Part shown: piece by piece, positions 26,251-34,445 of the stretch | Position numbering within the stretch: position 1 is the first letter of the stretch | How the letters are laid out: the number at the start of each line of letters is the position of its first letter | Assembly: GCF_000266945.1 (NCBI RefSeq) | Contig: NC_018025.1 | Location: 1,922,001 to 1,986,000 of the forward strand | Direction: 5' to 3' | Length of the DNA: 64,000 nt | Source of the DNA: Desulfomonile tiedjei DSM 6799 | GTDB lineage: Bacteria > Desulfobacterota > Desulfomonilia > Desulfomonilales > Desulfomonilaceae | The notes under the pieces: model-generated | Database searches by the model: none | What the model was told of the DNA's origin: nothing | What the model saw: the letters and a program-made list of their open reading frames with translations, nothing else | Translations under genes and position numbers: made by a program

Positions 26251-26940
26251 CTAATTGCCCACCGGAAGCAGAAGGAGGGGGACCATTCCGGCCGGCAGTT
26301 TCAGTACTGCTGCAACCTGATTGTCCTGGAATGCGCCTACACTGGCTGCTTTCAGTCCCAGGGATTCCGCCTGAAGATAGACATTCTGGTTTGCAGCGCC
26401 GGCTTCCATGAAGACATACTGCATGCCTCGACCGCCGTACTTTCCAGTCATCCGTTCAAATACCGCGGCAATGACGATTATCGCCGGAGCTCGTGCAATC
26501 CACACCTGAGACAAAGCTGCATGTGCAAGTAAGTTACGCTGGTCGCCAGGGACGATTTGCCGGAGCGTGTTGTCTGCCGGATTATAGCGATACACGCCTG
26601 CGGGCACTCCTTCCACGGTATTCTGGCCTGCAACGAGAAACGCTTCCAACGCGTTCAATCCACCTGCGGAAGGAAACACCTTGGTAGTTGCACTGGTAAC
26701 AGCATCGGCAGGTAAGTTGCCGTTTGCAGACCACAGCAATTGTGACACGTTTGCGAGACTAAGCGTGGATCCGGTGAAATTACGCGATGACTTCTTGTGT
26801 AAAATAGCGGCTTCCAGGGGTTTGTTTCCCGTAAGCGCAGGCTTCGGGAGTTTTATATCTGTAGTCTGAGCTTCCGCTGTCGTCATAAAAGTCACGCATA
26901 GAATTCCGCACCAAACCATAAGCCGAGGCAAGTATCTCAT
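26251..26940 (-). CDS. Secreted SagB/nitroreductase-family protein
   Basis: Encodes 229 residues with an N-terminal signal peptide (MVWCGILCVTFMTTAEA). The body follows the SagB-type nitroreductase pattern: KSSRNFTGSTLSLANVSQLLW, FPSAGGLNALEAFLVAG, GVYRYNPADNTLRQI, MEAGAANQNVYLQAESLGL and a C-terminal LPAGMVPLLLLPVGN. The fold binds FMN and acts as an oxidoreductase. Export of such a protein is uncommon. GGAG precedes the ATG. It is upstream of, and likely in one operon with, the membrane cyclase. Confidence 0.85.
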   Translation of the reverse strand: MRYLPRLMVWCGILCVTFMTTAEAQTTDIKLPKPALTGNKPLEAAILHKKSSRNFTGSTLSLANVSQLLWSANGNLPADAVTSATTKVFPSAGGLNALEAFLVAGQNTVEGVPAGVYRYNPADNTLRQIVPGDQRNLLAHAALSQVWIARAPAIIVIAAVFERMTGKYGGRGMQYVFMEAGAANQNVYLQAESLGLKAASVGAFQDNQVAAVLKLPAGMVPLLLLPVGN

Positions 26941-27233
26941 GAGAACTCCTGTTCAGTTTCCAGAGCTATACCCTATAGAAGGTATAAAGTTCAACTGTTT
27001 CGCATCCGGTCACAACAGCCCTGTAAAAACGGCTTTGGCATTCCAAAAATCCTTTACAAGGTCGCAAATTGAAGTTACAAGATAAGATAGGTGAAATTCT
27101 GTGCGTTCGTAAATATTAAAACTAATTTTGTTTTTGAGAATGGTTCCCCCGATTCTTACATTACTGCTTTTTTCTTCCATGAATGGACGCGTTTGTTGCA
27201 TTCCCGTGGAATATCCTCGAAAGGAGAGTCCAA
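26941..27233. other. Divergent region between the SagB-like and RRM genes
   Basis: About 290 AT-rich bases with no supported gene. Cold-shock-like leaders are common before RRM genes, but no specific structure is evident here. Confidence 0.35.
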
Positions 27234-27496
27234 GTGACAGGAATCAATTTTATGTCGGCAACATATCATTCAAAACCGAAGATGAGCAGCTCAGAGATCT
27301 TTTTGAAACGTACGGACAGGTTGATGCTGCAAAAGTGATCATCGATCGCGCAACGGGTCGATCGCGAGGTTTTGGATTTGTTGAGATGCCCGATCGTGAT
27401 GCGGGTTTGAGAGCAATCGAAGATTTGGATTCAAAAGATTTCATGGGTCGAAGTCTCAGAGTGAACGAAGCGAGGCCGCGTAAGGGTCATTTCTAG
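27234..27496 (+). CDS. RRM RNA-binding protein with apparent frameshift near the start
   Basis: The RRM is clear: NQFYVGNISFKTEDEQLRDL (RNP2), RGFGFVEM (RNP1) and a short basic tail EARPRKGHF, about 87 residues, as in bacterial glycine-poor RNA-binding proteins. The good ribosome binding site AAGGAGA at 27221-27227 points to GTG 27234, which reads MTGINF; but that frame is out of phase by one base from the RRM, whose frame runs through TTTT at 27248-27251. One extra T would restore M-T-G-I-N-F-Y-V-G-N. Upstream in-frame starts (ATG 27179, GTG 27206) lack a ribosome site. Either a real frameshift or a sequence error. Confidence 0.75.
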
Positions 27497-28000
27497 GCCA
27501 AAGCAGTCTTCTCACAGACAGACACAATATTGAACCCGATAAATTACGAGCTCTCGGGGTGTCGCTCGATTCGAGCCAAAAATTCTGACGCTTGTCCCGC
27601 GCCCGAGTACAAGGTCTTGGTGGGGACTGGTGTCTCGAGACCGTCTCAAAATTCACGAATGCACAAAAATAGTGCCACGATTCATCATCCTTGTAGGGGC
27701 AGGTCTCGTGCCTGCCCTCCCGCAATGACCGGCACGGAGGCCGGTCACTACCGGGCACCCACGAGGGGCGCCCCTACAATTAGACCGTGAAGATAATGAC
27801 AATTTCGTGCCACGATCTGGGGTAAATTTCGACTTCTGAGACAGTCTCTCTCTGCCGGTCCATCCTATCGATATCATTGATTAATGGAAGATGTGCCGAC
27901 ACGGAGGCCGGCACCCACCAATGTTCTTAAATCTTCAATCGGACGTTAATTTCGGTAATTGCCATGTACTTCAGCAAGCAAGATTGAGGAGCCTTGAAAT
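27497..28000. repeat. Intergenic composite repeat (families A and B)
   Basis: Family A copy 2 runs 27637-27848, from GAGACCGTCTCAAAATTCAC to CTTCTGAGACAGTCTC, and shares its core with the other copies. Family B follows at about 27881-27965 (GATGTGCCGACACGGAGG, then CAATCGGACGTTAATTTC). A left-hand segment (TTCTGACGCTTGTCCCGCGC, then GGTGGGGACTGGTGTC) is shared with the copies at 49100, 50345 and 57940. No genes. Confidence 0.85.
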
Positions 28001-28603
28001 CTAATCCATATCGTTCGGATCGAACCCCATTGCTTTGACAGCCTCGGAATCGCCGGGCCAGTTGCGATTTTTCAGATATCGCGCCAGTGCGAATCGTTCT
28101 TCTGGAGCCTTATTTTGGGCCAGGTCGCTCTTCGCAGAGATGCAAGTCGGAGTGATTTCAACTACTTCACAGGCCTTAAAGGCTGGCATTTCCTGATTTA
28201 CGAGCTCGTGATCCGAGCAGTTCTCATGTTTGGCGACCAGGTCGTTCAAGGCCGCCACCTTCAAGGAGCCATCCGGAACGATACGCGATTGGCCTCGAAT
28301 AATGACGCAATGATACAATTGGTGCACCTTACAGATACGACGGTCCGGATCTGTGCCTGCATCAAGATAGGCCAACGGAATATCAACCTCGAAGCAGACC
28401 TTGGGATCTCGTGCCATATTGTCCAGTTTTTCACCCTTCTTGGCGCAATGAAAATAGATCTTCTCCTGGTGATACACGAAATTTACCGGCGTAATGTAGG
28501 GATAACCGTCCGCTCCATTGGTGGCCAATCGACCTACATTCGTTGAAGCGAGAATCCGTTCGATCTGCTGATGGTCGGTTATTTCACAATGCTTTCGCCG
28601 CAC
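28001..28603 (-). CDS. Pyridoxamine 5'-phosphate oxidase-like FMN-binding protein
   Basis: Encodes about 200 residues. The split-barrel signature appears as RILASTNVGRLATNGADGYPY, ITPVNFVYHQEKIYFHCAKK and GEKLDNMARDPKVCFEVD, as in nitroimidazole-resistance (NimA-like) and FMN-binding PPOX-like proteins. A GTG start at 28603 has a perfect AAGGAGG nine bases upstream. A C-terminal extension of about 50 residues ends FDPNDMD. It likely binds FMN or heme for redox or antioxidant roles; the substrate is unknown. A long palindromic element lies immediately upstream. Confidence 0.85.
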   Translation of the reverse strand: MRRKHCEITDHQQIERILASTNVGRLATNGADGYPYITPVNFVYHQEKIYFHCAKKGEKLDNMARDPKVCFEVDIPLAYLDAGTDPDRRICKVHQLYHCVIIRGQSRIVPDGSLKVAALNDLVAKHENCSDHELVNQEMPAFKACEVVEITPTCISAKSDLAQNKAPEERFALARYLKNRNWPGDSEAVKAMGFDPNDMD

Positions 28604-28644
28604 CTGCCAACACCTCCTTATACCGATCGCAATCAAAGAGGAAA

Positions 28645-28814
28645 ATTCGGGGAAACCCTTCTTGTAAGAAGTGTTTCCCCGAGCCCCATCCCAAGAACTT
28701 CTAGTATTCGTCTGAGTTGTTGTTTTTCTATAGAAAAAACAACAACTCAGACAAGTGTTAAAAGTCTTTTGGAAGGGTTTGGGGAACTTTTTTACAGAAG
28801 AAGGTTCCCCAAAT
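28645..28814. repeat. Long near-perfect palindrome (MITE-like element)
   Basis: About 170 bases that are nearly self-complementary end to end. The outer arms ATTCGGGGAAAC and GTTCCCCAAAT match, and the centre is GTCTGAGTTGTTG then CTATAG then CAACAACTCAGAC with a one-base bulge. Each arm contains its own smaller hairpin (GGGGAAAC and GTTTCCCC). RNA from either strand would form a very long stem. It lies between the acyl-CoA dehydrogenase gene and the PPOX-like gene. Confidence 0.85.
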
Positions 28815-28867
28815 CTTACTGCTTTGAAAGCGCACTGGTATTAGGAATTTTCGACTTTCGTCCAATC

Positions 28868-30010
28868 CTAAAGTCCCATGAATTTTGCGGCTATGGTTTT
28901 CATGATTTCGTTCGTACCTGCGAAAATTTGCATGACACGGATGTCTCTCCACGCTCGGGCTATGGCGTATTCTTCGCAATAACCATATCCGCCGTGAAGC
29001 TGTAAGCAGGTATCGGCAACTCTGGTTGCCATTTCCGTTGTCCAGTATTTGGCCATGGAGACTTCCACGACAATGTTCTTGCCTTCCATGTGATCCACAA
29101 TGAGCTTGTCTACAAAGGTGCGAGCCATTTTTGTGTCTGCGGCCATTTCAACGATCTTGAATTGTGTGTTCTGAAACTTGGAAATCGGTTTTCCGAAAGC
29201 CTGTCTCTCCTGACAATATTTTATCGTCATCTCGAGCATGTGTTCTGCCGCGGGCACGGCAGAAATACACACCATGAGACGTTCCTGTTGCAGCTTATTC
29301 ATGAGCATGAGAAAGCCCGATCCCTTTTCGCCTAAACGGTTCTTCTTGGGAACGCGGCAATCATTGAAAAAGAGTTCTGCGGTATCCTGGCTGTGCCAGC
29401 CTATTTTCTTCAGATTTCGTCCCTTCTCGAATCCGGGAGTGGACGCTTCAACTACATACAGGTCAATCGCAGCATAGGGATTGGTTTCTTTGGGATCTCG
29501 TACCGCCAGAACTACGATGTCGCAGTTGATACCGTTACTGATAAAAGTCTTCTGACCGTTCACGATCACGTGATCGCCGTCTTCGACAGCCGTGGTCCTT
29601 ATGGAAGCCAGATCGCTGCCGGTGTTGGGTTCGGTCATGGCTATTGCAGAAACCGCATCACCGGAAACACAGGGAGGCAGATATTGTCTCTTCAGTTCCT
29701 CGGAGCCGAATGACAATATGTAAGGAACAACAACGTCACTGTGCAACGGCGCAGCCAGACCGGTGTGCCCGGTACGAACCAGTTCTTCCGAGAGGATGAC
29801 GCTGTACAGGAAGTCAGCGCCGAAACCTCCGTATTCTTCCGGCACGTTCATACAGAGGAAGCCCTGATCCCCCATTTTCTTCCAGACGCTTTTCGGCACG
29901 ATTCCGGCTTCTTCCCATTGGTCAACGTAGGGAACAACTTCTTTTTCCAGGAATTTGCGGAGAGATTGCCGGAAAATGTTGTGTTCTTCAGTGTACTTGA
30001 TTATCTCCAT
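28868..30010 (-). CDS. Acyl-CoA dehydrogenase
   Basis: Encodes 380 residues beginning MEIIKYTEEHNIFRQSLRKF. Signatures: GDAVSAIAMTEPNTGSDLAS (FAD and substrate), QERQAFGKPISKFQNTQFKI and QLHGGYGYCEEY. The C-terminal motif is IFAGTNEIMK, where short-chain enzymes carry the catalytic Glu; here the likely base is Glu in LQQERLMVC, as in long-chain and isovaleryl types. It oxidises an acyl-CoA to the 2-enoyl-CoA and passes electrons to ETF. ATG 30010 has an AGAGGG site. It is downstream of the thiolase and modular proteins on the same strand, 470 bases of repeats apart, and is their likely pathway partner. Confidence 0.92.
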   Translation of the reverse strand: MEIIKYTEEHNIFRQSLRKFLEKEVVPYVDQWEEAGIVPKSVWKKMGDQGFLCMNVPEEYGGFGADFLYSVILSEELVRTGHTGLAAPLHSDVVVPYILSFGSEELKRQYLPPCVSGDAVSAIAMTEPNTGSDLASIRTTAVEDGDHVIVNGQKTFISNGINCDIVVLAVRDPKETNPYAAIDLYVVEASTPGFEKGRNLKKIGWHSQDTAELFFNDCRVPKKNRLGEKGSGFLMLMNKLQQERLMVCISAVPAAEHMLEMTIKYCQERQAFGKPISKFQNTQFKIVEMAADTKMARTFVDKLIVDHMEGKNIVVEVSMAKYWTTEMATRVADTCLQLHGGYGYCEEYAIARAWRDIRVMQIFAGTNEIMKTIAAKFMGL

Positions 30011-30482
30011 GAGGCCCTCTTGATGAGAATCGCGTTTCGAAGCAGAGACGTATGACGCAGTGAATGAAATGAACCACATCGTTTGCGAACCGGCAATTGA
30101 TCCGATCGATACGGATTCGCATTCAAGGCATTTATAGCAGATGACATAATTTCTGACCTTTTGAACACATTGTGCCTTAAATGAACGGTAGGGGCCGGCG
30201 TCCCTGCCGGCCCGAACTGGTTGATTTGTATTTGAAAAATGTGCCGGCACGGAGGCACGGCACCTACCAATTGCCGAGAAGTGCTTTTCGCAATTGGGCA
30301 CTGTTTTATGCACTTGCTCTAATATCCGGGAACTTTTGTTACAAACGGATTGTGCCCGTAGCTCAGCTAATTTCCTAGCTTTGCCAACATTCTCACCCAC
30401 ATTAGCGCTAATTGCTGAGAAAAAGAAACAATCCATTTACAGGAAAGGTTCCCGGATATTAACGCCTTGAATGCGAATCCGT
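30011..30482. repeat. Intergenic repeats between thiolase and acyl-CoA dehydrogenase
   Basis: Family B copy spans about 30120-30310 (TAGGGGCCGGCGTCCCTGCC, then AATGTGCCGGCACGGAGGCA). Family C element spans 30320-30461, bounded by TAATATCCGGGAAC and GTTCCCGGATATTA, with inner TACAAACGGATTGTGCCC and CAATCCATTTACAGG arms. A stretch resembling a tRNA 5' half (GCCCGTAGCTCAGCT) lies within this element and is not a tRNA. Confidence 0.8.
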
Positions 30483-31688
30483 CTAATACTTCCCAATAAT
30501 TCCAATGCTACAGACGTTCATGAAAGGAACGCCGCCCAGATTGTGGGTGAGCCCGTACCTGGGGTTCGGAATTTGCCGTGCTCCGGCCCTGCCGTGAAGC
30601 TGGAGATACATTTCGTAGAGCATTCGCAATCCCGATGCTCCGATGGGATGACCGAAGCACTTCAGGCCTCCATCTACCTGACAGGGAACTCCCTTGCCTT
30701 CTCTGTCATAAAAGCCGTCAAGAGAGTCGTATACCGCACGCCCGCGCTCGGAGATATGGAGGTCCTCGTACGTGACCAATTCAGTGATGGAAAAGCAGTC
30801 GTGCACCTCCATCATGCTGATTTCTTTGCGGGGGGCTTTTATCCCGGCTTCTTCATAAGCCCGAATGCTGGCCTGAGACGTGGTAATGAAGTGGTCTCCA
30901 TCCCAGTTGTTATAGCCCATTTCCTCGCCGCTGCTGAGGGCAAGCTGAAGCGCCTTCACGGTCACAAAATCTTTCTTGCCCATTTCCTTTGCTTTTTCCA
31001 CGGTGGTCACAATGGCGCAGGCTGCTCCGTCACTGACGCCACAACAATCGAAAAGCCCCAGAGGATGCGCAATGATCGGAGCAGACAGGACTTGATCGAG
31101 CGTCACCGGTTTTCGAAGATGCGCTTTGGGATTGAGTGCTCCGTTTGCATGACTCTTCACGGAAACATGCCCGATTGCTCTTTTCAAGTCCTGTTCGGGG
31201 ATCTTGTATTTTGCCGCGTACGCAGTGGCGAGTTGCGCGAAAGCCCCGGGAGCTGTCACGTTCGGCCACCACAGCCAGCTCAGGGAACCCCAGTTGGAGC
31301 CCGGATTCGGGAGTCCTCCGTAACCGGTATCTTTGAGTTTCTCCACTCCCATTGCCAGGCACATGTCATACGCACCGGAAGCGACCGCGTACACTGCACC
31401 GCGAAATGATTCTGTGCCGCTCGCACAAAAATTCTCGACCCGAGTCACGGGGATAAGGGGAAGTCGAAGGGTCACGGACAGCGGTAAGCCGCTTTTACCC
31501 ACATTCACTTCTTCGAGGCACGTTCCAAGCCATGCAGCCTGTATGTCCTTGGGCTCGACTCCTGCATCTCCAAGGCATTCGGTGAATGCTTCCACCATGA
31601 GCTCTTCGGCTCCCACATCCCAGCGTTCGCCGAATCGGGTGCAACCCATGCCTATAATCGCAACTTTGTCTTTGATTCCTGTTGCCAT
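30483..31688 (-). CDS. Thiolase, SCP2-type, of the modular acyl-CoA operon
   Basis: Encodes about 401 residues starting MATGIKDKVAIIGMGCTRFG. The nucleophilic Cys lies in VENFCASGTES; MEVHDCFSITEL and KCFGHPIGASGLRM provide the His and second Cys regions of SCP2-type thiolases. It cleaves 3-ketoacyl-CoA or condenses acyl-CoAs. Partner zinc/OB-fold (DUF35) subunits normally accompany such thiolases; here that module is fused into the next protein upstream, ten bases away. GGGGACC precedes the ATG at 31688. It is the third gene of the minus-strand operon. Confidence 0.92.
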   Translation of the reverse strand: MATGIKDKVAIIGMGCTRFGERWDVGAEELMVEAFTECLGDAGVEPKDIQAAWLGTCLEEVNVGKSGLPLSVTLRLPLIPVTRVENFCASGTESFRGAVYAVASGAYDMCLAMGVEKLKDTGYGGLPNPGSNWGSLSWLWWPNVTAPGAFAQLATAYAAKYKIPEQDLKRAIGHVSVKSHANGALNPKAHLRKPVTLDQVLSAPIIAHPLGLFDCCGVSDGAACAIVTTVEKAKEMGKKDFVTVKALQLALSSGEEMGYNNWDGDHFITTSQASIRAYEEAGIKAPRKEISMMEVHDCFSITELVTYEDLHISERGRAVYDSLDGFYDREGKGVPCQVDGGLKCFGHPIGASGLRMLYEMYLQLHGRAGARQIPNPRYGLTHNLGGVPFMNVCSIGIIGKY

Positions 31689-31698
31689 GTTGGTCCCC

Positions 31699-34425
31699 TT
31701 AGAACTTGAACAGCTTCTCAATGAGCTGCGATTTCATGAGATCACCCTCGATTTTGAGCTTTCCCGAGGTGAAAGCCTGCATCGCGTTCAACTTGCCCGT
31801 GATGAGGGCCAGAAAATCTTCATCCGACATGATTATCGAAGTCGTTGGTTTCTCGTGTTTACCCGGGAGCACCGTGCACGCGGCATCCTTGATAATAACG
31901 TGCCACTCGCCGCCGCCACTTCCGGTGATGCGATACTGAAACACAACGTCCACGCCCGCGGCTTTGTCCGATCGGAATGCTTCAGGCATGCGCTCGAAGA
32001 TGCTCTTGACGGTGACGGTTGGTTTTGGAGCCGGGGTCGTGCTCTCAGACTTCGGGTTGAATGCCTCCAGCATCGCACCGAGAGCAACGGTCGCATTGTA
32101 CGATTCCGCTGCGCCAGTCATGTCGTTAATGGCGTCCCAATTCTGCTGAATCTGTTCCGGGGTAGGGGGGGCGACTCCATCGCCCACGATAGCGCCCGGA
32201 CCGGTCACCACGGCCGCCCGGTTGTAGCAGCCCATTTCGGCATTGAAAACCATGCCTGTTTCCGAACAGGAATCCGCGCACAGGTACAGTACAAGAGGTG
32301 CAACGTACTCCGGCTTCAGTTTTTCGAAAAGATCGGGTGGAAGCACGTCCTCTGTGAGGCGTGTGGCTGCCACGGGAGCTACGGCGTTGATCTTAATGTT
32401 GTATTTCTCGCCTTCCAGCTTCAACGTATTCATGAAGCCCGCGAGTCCCATCTTTGCCGCTGAATAGTTTGTCTGGCCGAAGTTCCCGTACAGTCCTGCA
32501 GCAGAAGTCGTCACTATGATGCGGCCGTATCCCTGTTCACGCATTTTCATGAATGCAGGTTTGGTCACATTGAATGCGCCGTCGAGGTGAACGGACCGTA
32601 TTGCCGCCCATTCCGACGGCTCCATTTTCGCGAGAGTCCGATCTCTTAAGATTCCTGCATTGTTTATAACAATGTCCACGCGACCGAACGCCTCGACAGC
32701 CTTTTCGACTATTGCGGCTCCTCCTTCAGGAGTGGCAACGGAATCGTAGCTTGCAACCGCTTCCGCGCCGAGAGCTTTGATCTCTTCCACCACTGTATCC
32801 GCTGCTGCCTGCGATCCTCCTGCTCCATCCCGGGAACCGCCCAGATCGTTGACCACCAGCTTAGCCCCGCGCTTCGCAAGTTCCAGAGCATAAATACGGC
32901 CCAGACCCGCACCTGCACCGGTTACGATTGCCACCTGGCCGTCGAAGCGGATTTCATCCGATTTCGGCTCTTCCTGAATCGGCAGAGGAACTGCTTTCCA
33001 GAAATAGCCGCTGAATCCGCGTTCCGTATCGGTGTAGCGCTTTCTGAAAGCCAGTTTCACCGGCTGCCCCACTCGGACGTCAGAAAGCTCGCAATCCGTA
33101 AAGTCAGCCATGAACCTGCCACCGCCATCGAATTGCACCATGCCGTAGATTGCAGGCGGGTCCAGGGACACTGCCAGAAGATCGCCGGTAAAACTCTTCA
33201 CCGTTGCGGGTGAATCGGCAAATTCATACTCCACTTGGGTACCGGTCTTTCGGCAATCGGGATTCACGCAAATATCCATTTTCGGAAATTGGGGGGTGCC
33301 GCATTCAGTGCATTTGCCACCCACCATGCCAAGGAGCATTTTCCGGTTTCGCCAAAGAACCGTCATTGCGGTCTGAGTCGGCATTTCCGCGCGAATTCCC
33401 ATTTCCGTTTGGATGAGATCGCGAAATCTAAGGAACTTGGCATAATTATCCGTGGTTTTCTTGTTCGCCAGAGAGCCGCCGATGCCGACCCTTTGCGGAA
33501 GATTGACAATATTTTCCGTTACCTGGAAATAGAGAGCATCGCATCCCTGTCCGAATCCGGCAACGAGTATTCTGTCACCGGGCTTGGCCTGTTCCAGAGT
33601 CTGGACGAGCATGACCAGAGGATGGGCGGTTCCGGTTTCACCGCACACATCGTGGAGATTATCCACCAGCTTTTCCGGACCTGCGCCAAGACTTGCTGCT
33701 ATTTTGCGGTGTTCGGCTTTGAAAAAGCAGGGAAAAACGAATTTATCCACCTGATCCATGGAAATGGAAAGCTTCCCGAACAGACCTTTAACTGCTTCAG
33801 GAACAATCCTGGAGTAACCTGCATCCCGAACCCAACGCTCTTCCCACATGTAATCGTATTTGGAACGATCTCCACGGAAGTGATCCACAAAATCGTGAGA
33901 GACTGAATAAGACCCTTTGAACTCGGCAATAACGTCAGAGTCCCCCACCAGCAGCGAAGCCGCGCCGTCACCAAACCACATTTCGTAGAAATAAGCCGCT
34001 TTGGTTTCTCTCTTATCGGATGCGGTCACCAGGATATTCTTACGGCCTTCCCGCCCGATGGAAGATAGCGCCGCAATTAATCCGGTGGTGCCGGATTTGA
34101 GCGACGATGTCAAATCCTGGGTGACTATATCGTCACGAAGATTAAGAGCAGTCTTCAGCATTCCTGCATTGGATCGATCGGCAAAGGGTAGGGAGGTGGA
34201 GCAAAGATAGACGCCGTGCACTGCCGATTTATCCAAATCCCGAAGACAATCCTGTGATGCCGACACAGCCATGGTCAAGCTGTCCTCGTCCCAATTGCAG
34301 AAGGATCTCTCGCCCTGCGCAACCAGGACGACAGCCGGAGCGAACCAGCCCATGGTTTGGTAGATGCTCATGCGGTTGAGCCTTAGTCTGGGAATGTACC
34401 CGCCATATGAAACAATGCCGATCAT
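31699..34425 (-). CDS. HMG-CoA-synthase-like + zinc OB-fold + SDR + SCP2 fusion protein
   Basis: Encodes 908 residues. Residues 1-325: HMG-CoA-synthase/KAS-III-like fold (GIVSYGGYIPRLRLNRMSI, FGDGAASLLVGD, PGDRILVAGFGQG). Residues 340-490: DUF35 module with zinc ligands C372-x2-C375-x10-C386-x4-C391. Residues 495-780: SDR with VTGAGAGLGR, NNAG and YSAAK. Residues 800-908: SCP2 sterol-carrier domain ending GDLMKSQLIEKLFKF. In the first domain the position of the HMG-CoA synthase nucleophilic Cys reads SLKSGTTG (L109) and the expected His reads VFPCF (P232), so this module is probably non-catalytic and may act as a scaffold with the adjacent thiolase. Confidence 0.85.
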   Translation of the reverse strand: MIGIVSYGGYIPRLRLNRMSIYQTMGWFAPAVVLVAQGERSFCNWDEDSLTMAVSASQDCLRDLDKSAVHGVYLCSTSLPFADRSNAGMLKTALNLRDDIVTQDLTSSLKSGTTGLIAALSSIGREGRKNILVTASDKRETKAAYFYEMWFGDGAASLLVGDSDVIAEFKGSYSVSHDFVDHFRGDRSKYDYMWEERWVRDAGYSRIVPEAVKGLFGKLSISMDQVDKFVFPCFFKAEHRKIAASLGAGPEKLVDNLHDVCGETGTAHPLVMLVQTLEQAKPGDRILVAGFGQGCDALYFQVTENIVNLPQRVGIGGSLANKKTTDNYAKFLRFRDLIQTEMGIRAEMPTQTAMTVLWRNRKMLLGMVGGKCTECGTPQFPKMDICVNPDCRKTGTQVEYEFADSPATVKSFTGDLLAVSLDPPAIYGMVQFDGGGRFMADFTDCELSDVRVGQPVKLAFRKRYTDTERGFSGYFWKAVPLPIQEEPKSDEIRFDGQVAIVTGAGAGLGRIYALELAKRGAKLVVNDLGGSRDGAGGSQAAADTVVEEIKALGAEAVASYDSVATPEGGAAIVEKAVEAFGRVDIVINNAGILRDRTLAKMEPSEWAAIRSVHLDGAFNVTKPAFMKMREQGYGRIIVTTSAAGLYGNFGQTNYSAAKMGLAGFMNTLKLEGEKYNIKINAVAPVAATRLTEDVLPPDLFEKLKPEYVAPLVLYLCADSCSETGMVFNAEMGCYNRAAVVTGPGAIVGDGVAPPTPEQIQQNWDAINDMTGAAESYNATVALGAMLEAFNPKSESTTPAPKPTVTVKSIFERMPEAFRSDKAAGVDVVFQYRITGSGGGEWHVIIKDAACTVLPGKHEKPTTSIIMSDEDFLALITGKLNAMQAFTSGKLKIEGDLMKSQLIEKLFKF

Positions 34426-34445
34426 TTTGGGATCTCCTGTATCGA

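Noticed and set aside
30340-30420. tRNA-like 5' half (GCCCGTAGCTCAGCT)
   Set aside because: No matching anticodon and T arms; the sequence belongs to an inverted-repeat element also found at 39040.
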